This document shows positions 59,816 through 64,000 of a stretch of 64,000 bases of DNA, in pieces (position 1 is the first letter of the stretch; every line of letters starts with the position of its first letter). The notes beneath the pieces are model-generated. The model saw only the letters and a list, made by a program, of their open reading frames with translations. It made no database searches and was not told the DNA's origin. The DNA is from Myotis daubentonii (Eukaryota; Chordata; Mammalia; Chiroptera; Vespertilionidae), in assembly GCF_963259705.1 (NCBI RefSeq), contig NC_081844.1, positions 37,141,341-37,205,340 on the forward strand, in the 5' to 3' direction. Both the position numbers and the translations under genes were made by a program.

Positions 59816-61093
59816 GAGCCAGTGGGGTGAATTGTCCTTTAAGAAAGGCAATTTGGTGGATGAAGACTTCCCAAAGCTGGGTGCAGAAGTGGTGAGGGGT
59901 GAGGGAAACACCACGCTGGCTCCACAAGGCAGTCCGGGCACTCCCTGGGCTCAAGGTTCTGAGTGGTGGATTCAGGAACAGTGTAAACAGAGGGAGAGGG
60001 AAGAGGGTCTAATGAGAGTATGACTTTTGATTAATTGATATAAAGCAACCTAGCCACAAACATTGATGCCTATTATGTGACAGACATTTGGTGAGACACA
60101 GAGAATGAGGCCCAATGTAGAGAGATGGGCTCGTGCTCCATGGAATTTATAATCCAGGGGAGAAAACAGAACTACTCACCTTTTGGTACATGACTGTCCC
60201 TGGCTCAGCCCCCTTGGCTCTGCCAGCAACTAGCTGATGACTGTGGGCAATCTAATTGACTTCTCTGCGTTTCAGTTACTTTAATCATAAACCAAAGGTG
60301 CTAAACTAAAGGGCTGCTGAGGTTACACTAGGAGTTTGTAGGAAAAGACAGCACATGAGGCTGTGCTATAAATGATTACCTTTGAATCTGGAAGACCTCC
60401 TGAGAAAAGATCAAAGGCATTTGTTCTTAAAAATTTCCAGGTAAAACCCTCCTTTTTCACAATTGTGAAAACTATGAAGAACGCCCCCATCCAGAAAAAT
60501 GAGCACATTCCCATAGGCACAAAGTATTGCATACAATATCATAGGCTTCTGAAACCCACCCATAGGAGCCCCCTACTCCAGAGATCCACAAGGCCCAGGT
60601 TAAGAACCTTTTATCTAAGACTGAGGATCTAATGTAAAACATGTTGATGATAGTTGATAACACTGTGTTGTGTAATAGAAATTTTCCAAGAGACTAGAAC
60701 TTTCAACATCAACACATAAAAGAACCTTTGATGTAGTCCTTGGAGATTAGGAAACTAAGAGAAGGGACAACAGAGAAAAAGACCATGGAGCTCTGGGCTG
60801 ACCAGCATATGCTGATGGTGTGGCTTAGGAAAAAGAAAAAAGCTCCTGTTTGTTAATATAGACTCTGTCTCTAGTTCAACCTATAACTACTGGGAAAAGT
60901 TTTCCAAAACTGGTTCCCTTTCTTTGTGGTGATAAAGGAAGGGCACATTCATTACAACTCAGGAAAAGAGACTTAAGACTGGAAGAACCCTGAGATTGAC
61001 AGAGGAACTAAAATCCTTGGAAACCCTGTTTAAAAACAAAACAAAACCAGCATTAGAGTATCTTCCTGTCTTCCCCCCTCCAACACCCTCCCC

Positions 61094-61096
<3 letters not shown>

Positions 61097-61131
<35 letters not shown>
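61097..61131. repeat. (CA)n microsatellite
   Basis: Uninterrupted CA run of about 35 bp. Confidence 0.98.
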
Positions 61132-61133
<2 letters not shown>

Positions 61134-61357
61134 TGCTAATATTCTCTAGATACCTTATCAACAAGGGAAGTAGGCTAATGAGATGGCCTAGATTTACAGG
61201 ACTTAAAATGCAATGTGGAATGTGAAAAGTGGGATGTCTGAGCTCCTTGTATGCAGTAAGTGCTTCTGGGTCTGTCCCTACTGCTGAATAAATGATGCTC
61301 GTGAGATCATGCAGTGGTAAGAATAAGGAGAAGAGTACAGTGCACAAAGAGTAAGAG

Positions 61358-61562
61358 CAGGGGTCCTCAAACTTTTTAAACAGGGGGCCAGTTCACTGTC
61401 CCTCAGACGGTTGGAGGGCCAGACTATAGTTTAAAAAAAAAACTATGAACAAATTCCTATGCACACTGCACATATCTTTTTTTGAAGTAAAAAAACAAAA
61501 TGGGAACAAATACAATATTTGTATTTGCATGTGGCCCACGGGCCGTAGTTTGAGGACCCCTG
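61358..61562. mobile_element. hAT-type MITE, 205 bp
   Basis: The element has 16-bp perfect terminal inverted repeats: caggggtcctcaaact on the left and agtttgaggacccctg on the right. The flanking 8 bases, agtaagag at 61350-61357 and agtaagac at 61563-61570, match at 7 of 8 positions, as expected for a hAT target duplication. The interior is AT-rich and non-coding. It resembles non-autonomous hAT families common in vesper bats. Confidence 0.85.
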
Positions 61563-62987
61563 AGTAAGACAGTAATAAATGGGGACAGGATAACTCCAGG
61601 GCAGAAAGCTTTCTCTTGCCCAACCATGAGCTAGTGCATGGAGGGAACAGCCAAGGGAAGTGGGAATCCAACAATTGCCATAGGCTGGAGGTAGCTGGGA
61701 GGCTCTGTGAAGTGCACAGACAGGACACACACCCTCAGGCTGCCCATAGGCCTGAGCAGCTGAGAAAAACAACTAAGGGGGCCTGTGGTCCAACAAACAT
61801 ACAATTGCAACTGAAAGCATTGGAGCAAAGACATCAAGATGAGTAAGTCAATGCTGGAGAGAAGGAAGGGACTGGATTTCTCTGGGGTGACCCTAGAGGT
61901 CAGAACTGGGAGTTAACAATGGCCAGGGCTTTCCTAGGACACTGAGTCTGATCTCAGCTCAACTTAGAGAACAACTTTTGAACAACTTTTGTACAACTAG
62001 AGTGATCCCAAGATGACTGCTGTATCAGAAATTGCCTTAGCTACAAGTAACAGAGTCCCTCCTCCCAAAATAATGTAATCCAGGTAAAAGTTTATTTATC
62101 TCTCACATAAAAGAAAGCTGGAGATAGACACTCTGAGCTGGTATAGAAGCTCCATGATGCCATTAAATATGGCACCTTCCATATTTCTGTCCGGTTGGCC
62201 TTACTGCTAATTTTCCTACAGTTTTCTCATCATTACAAGATAGCTACTATGGGTCCTGCAGTTTGACTGGGACTCATTTAGCCTGAAACTAATGGTCTGC
62301 TTCCTCAGTCACCAAGATCACAGCTTCCCAGCCATCCTCTGAGCTCCTACAGGGTCCTGACCACATCCCATGGCACCCAAGTGGCTCAGGAAAGCTGAGC
62401 ATCAGAACCTCCTCTGATAGATTTCTCCAAACATGATGAGGCCTTGTCCTGAGTAGGAGTGGGGTCAGAAGAGTCCAAAAGGAGGTCTCCTTTAGAGCTC
62501 AGTCATGCATCTCGGCTGGACAAAAGCTCTTGGCTATGGGAGTATCTCTCACCTTATCTAGATAGTCCTCCTCCACTGCTGGTACTCCTTCACTTGAGCC
62601 CAAGCTTGGAGTAGAGTGTGGAGAGCTGGGAGCCAGAGCCCTATCTTGCTTTCTTCCAGCTCTGTGCCCTTCTTTTTCCCACTCATCCTCATTCCAGTAG
62701 GAGGAAAAGAGAAAAGCAGAGGCACTTACTGACTTAACCCCTTGGAAAGTTGACCTGACATTTTTATCTAACAACTTCTGCCACGGCCCCCTGCAGAACG
62801 TATATGGCCATCGCTGCTTGCATGGGGCGCTGGCATTACCACAGCAGAGGTGGGAGATGAAGCATGTCAGTGATGACCATCACTGGCATTCAAGTGGAGA
62901 AAGTTATATAAAGTTTGATGGCAATAAAGGGCAGATGGAAAGAAAACTTCAAGGCAAATTCTAGAGAACAGGAAGAGGTGAGAATGA

Positions 62988-64000
<1,013 letters not shown>

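Overview
The window is mammalian nuclear DNA, almost certainly from a vesper bat (Vespertilionidae). Three kinds of repeat point there together: many tRNA-derived Ves-type SINEs ending in CT-rich runs and AATAAAA tails, several short non-autonomous Helitrons of the HeliBat type (5' TC, 3' hairpin followed by CTAG, inserted between A and T), and a SPIN hAT element with its 8-bp target duplication. I assign the clade from remembered repeat families, not from a search.

The only protein-coding gene I can support is RP1L1 (retinitis pigmentosa 1-like 1) on the minus strand. Its three coding exons are at 53362-52754, 50275-50140 and 48520-43386. All splice sites are canonical and the joined frame stays open for 1959 codons plus a stop. 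Exon 2 carries the first doublecortin domain and most of the second, exon 3 completes the second, and the very large last exon carries the acidic, disordered remainder, ending in the conserved GFG-DDLDF tail. The two repeat arrays that expand human RP1L1 are present only as single-unit vestiges. The non-coding exon 1 was not found and may lie beyond 64000. In human the locus is 8p23.1, so the left part of the window should correspond to the RP1L1-PRSS55 intergenic interval; I see no PRSS55 exons.

Layout: 1-43385 is gene-free and repeat-rich (Helitrons, SPIN, SINEs, L1 fragments, MaLR LTRs, MIR/L2 relics, minisatellites, and a few low-repeat stretches that look like candidate conserved non-coding DNA). 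43386-53381 is RP1L1 from the stop codon to the start of exon 2. 53382-64000 is RP1L1 intron 1 and/or upstream DNA, with SINEs, an L1 3' end interrupted by a SINE, a hAT MITE, and at the right edge a processed pseudogene of HMGN2 whose 3' UTR runs off the window.

Most other open frames are antisense shadows of the GC-rich RP1L1 last exon or chance frames in repeats. The points most worth following up are the Helitrons (one with promoter-like cargo, a back-to-back pair inside an L1, and a CTCF-like inverted repeat within the family), the SPIN copy, the unexpanded state of RP1L1, and a SINE 129 bp from the RP1L1 exon 2 acceptor.
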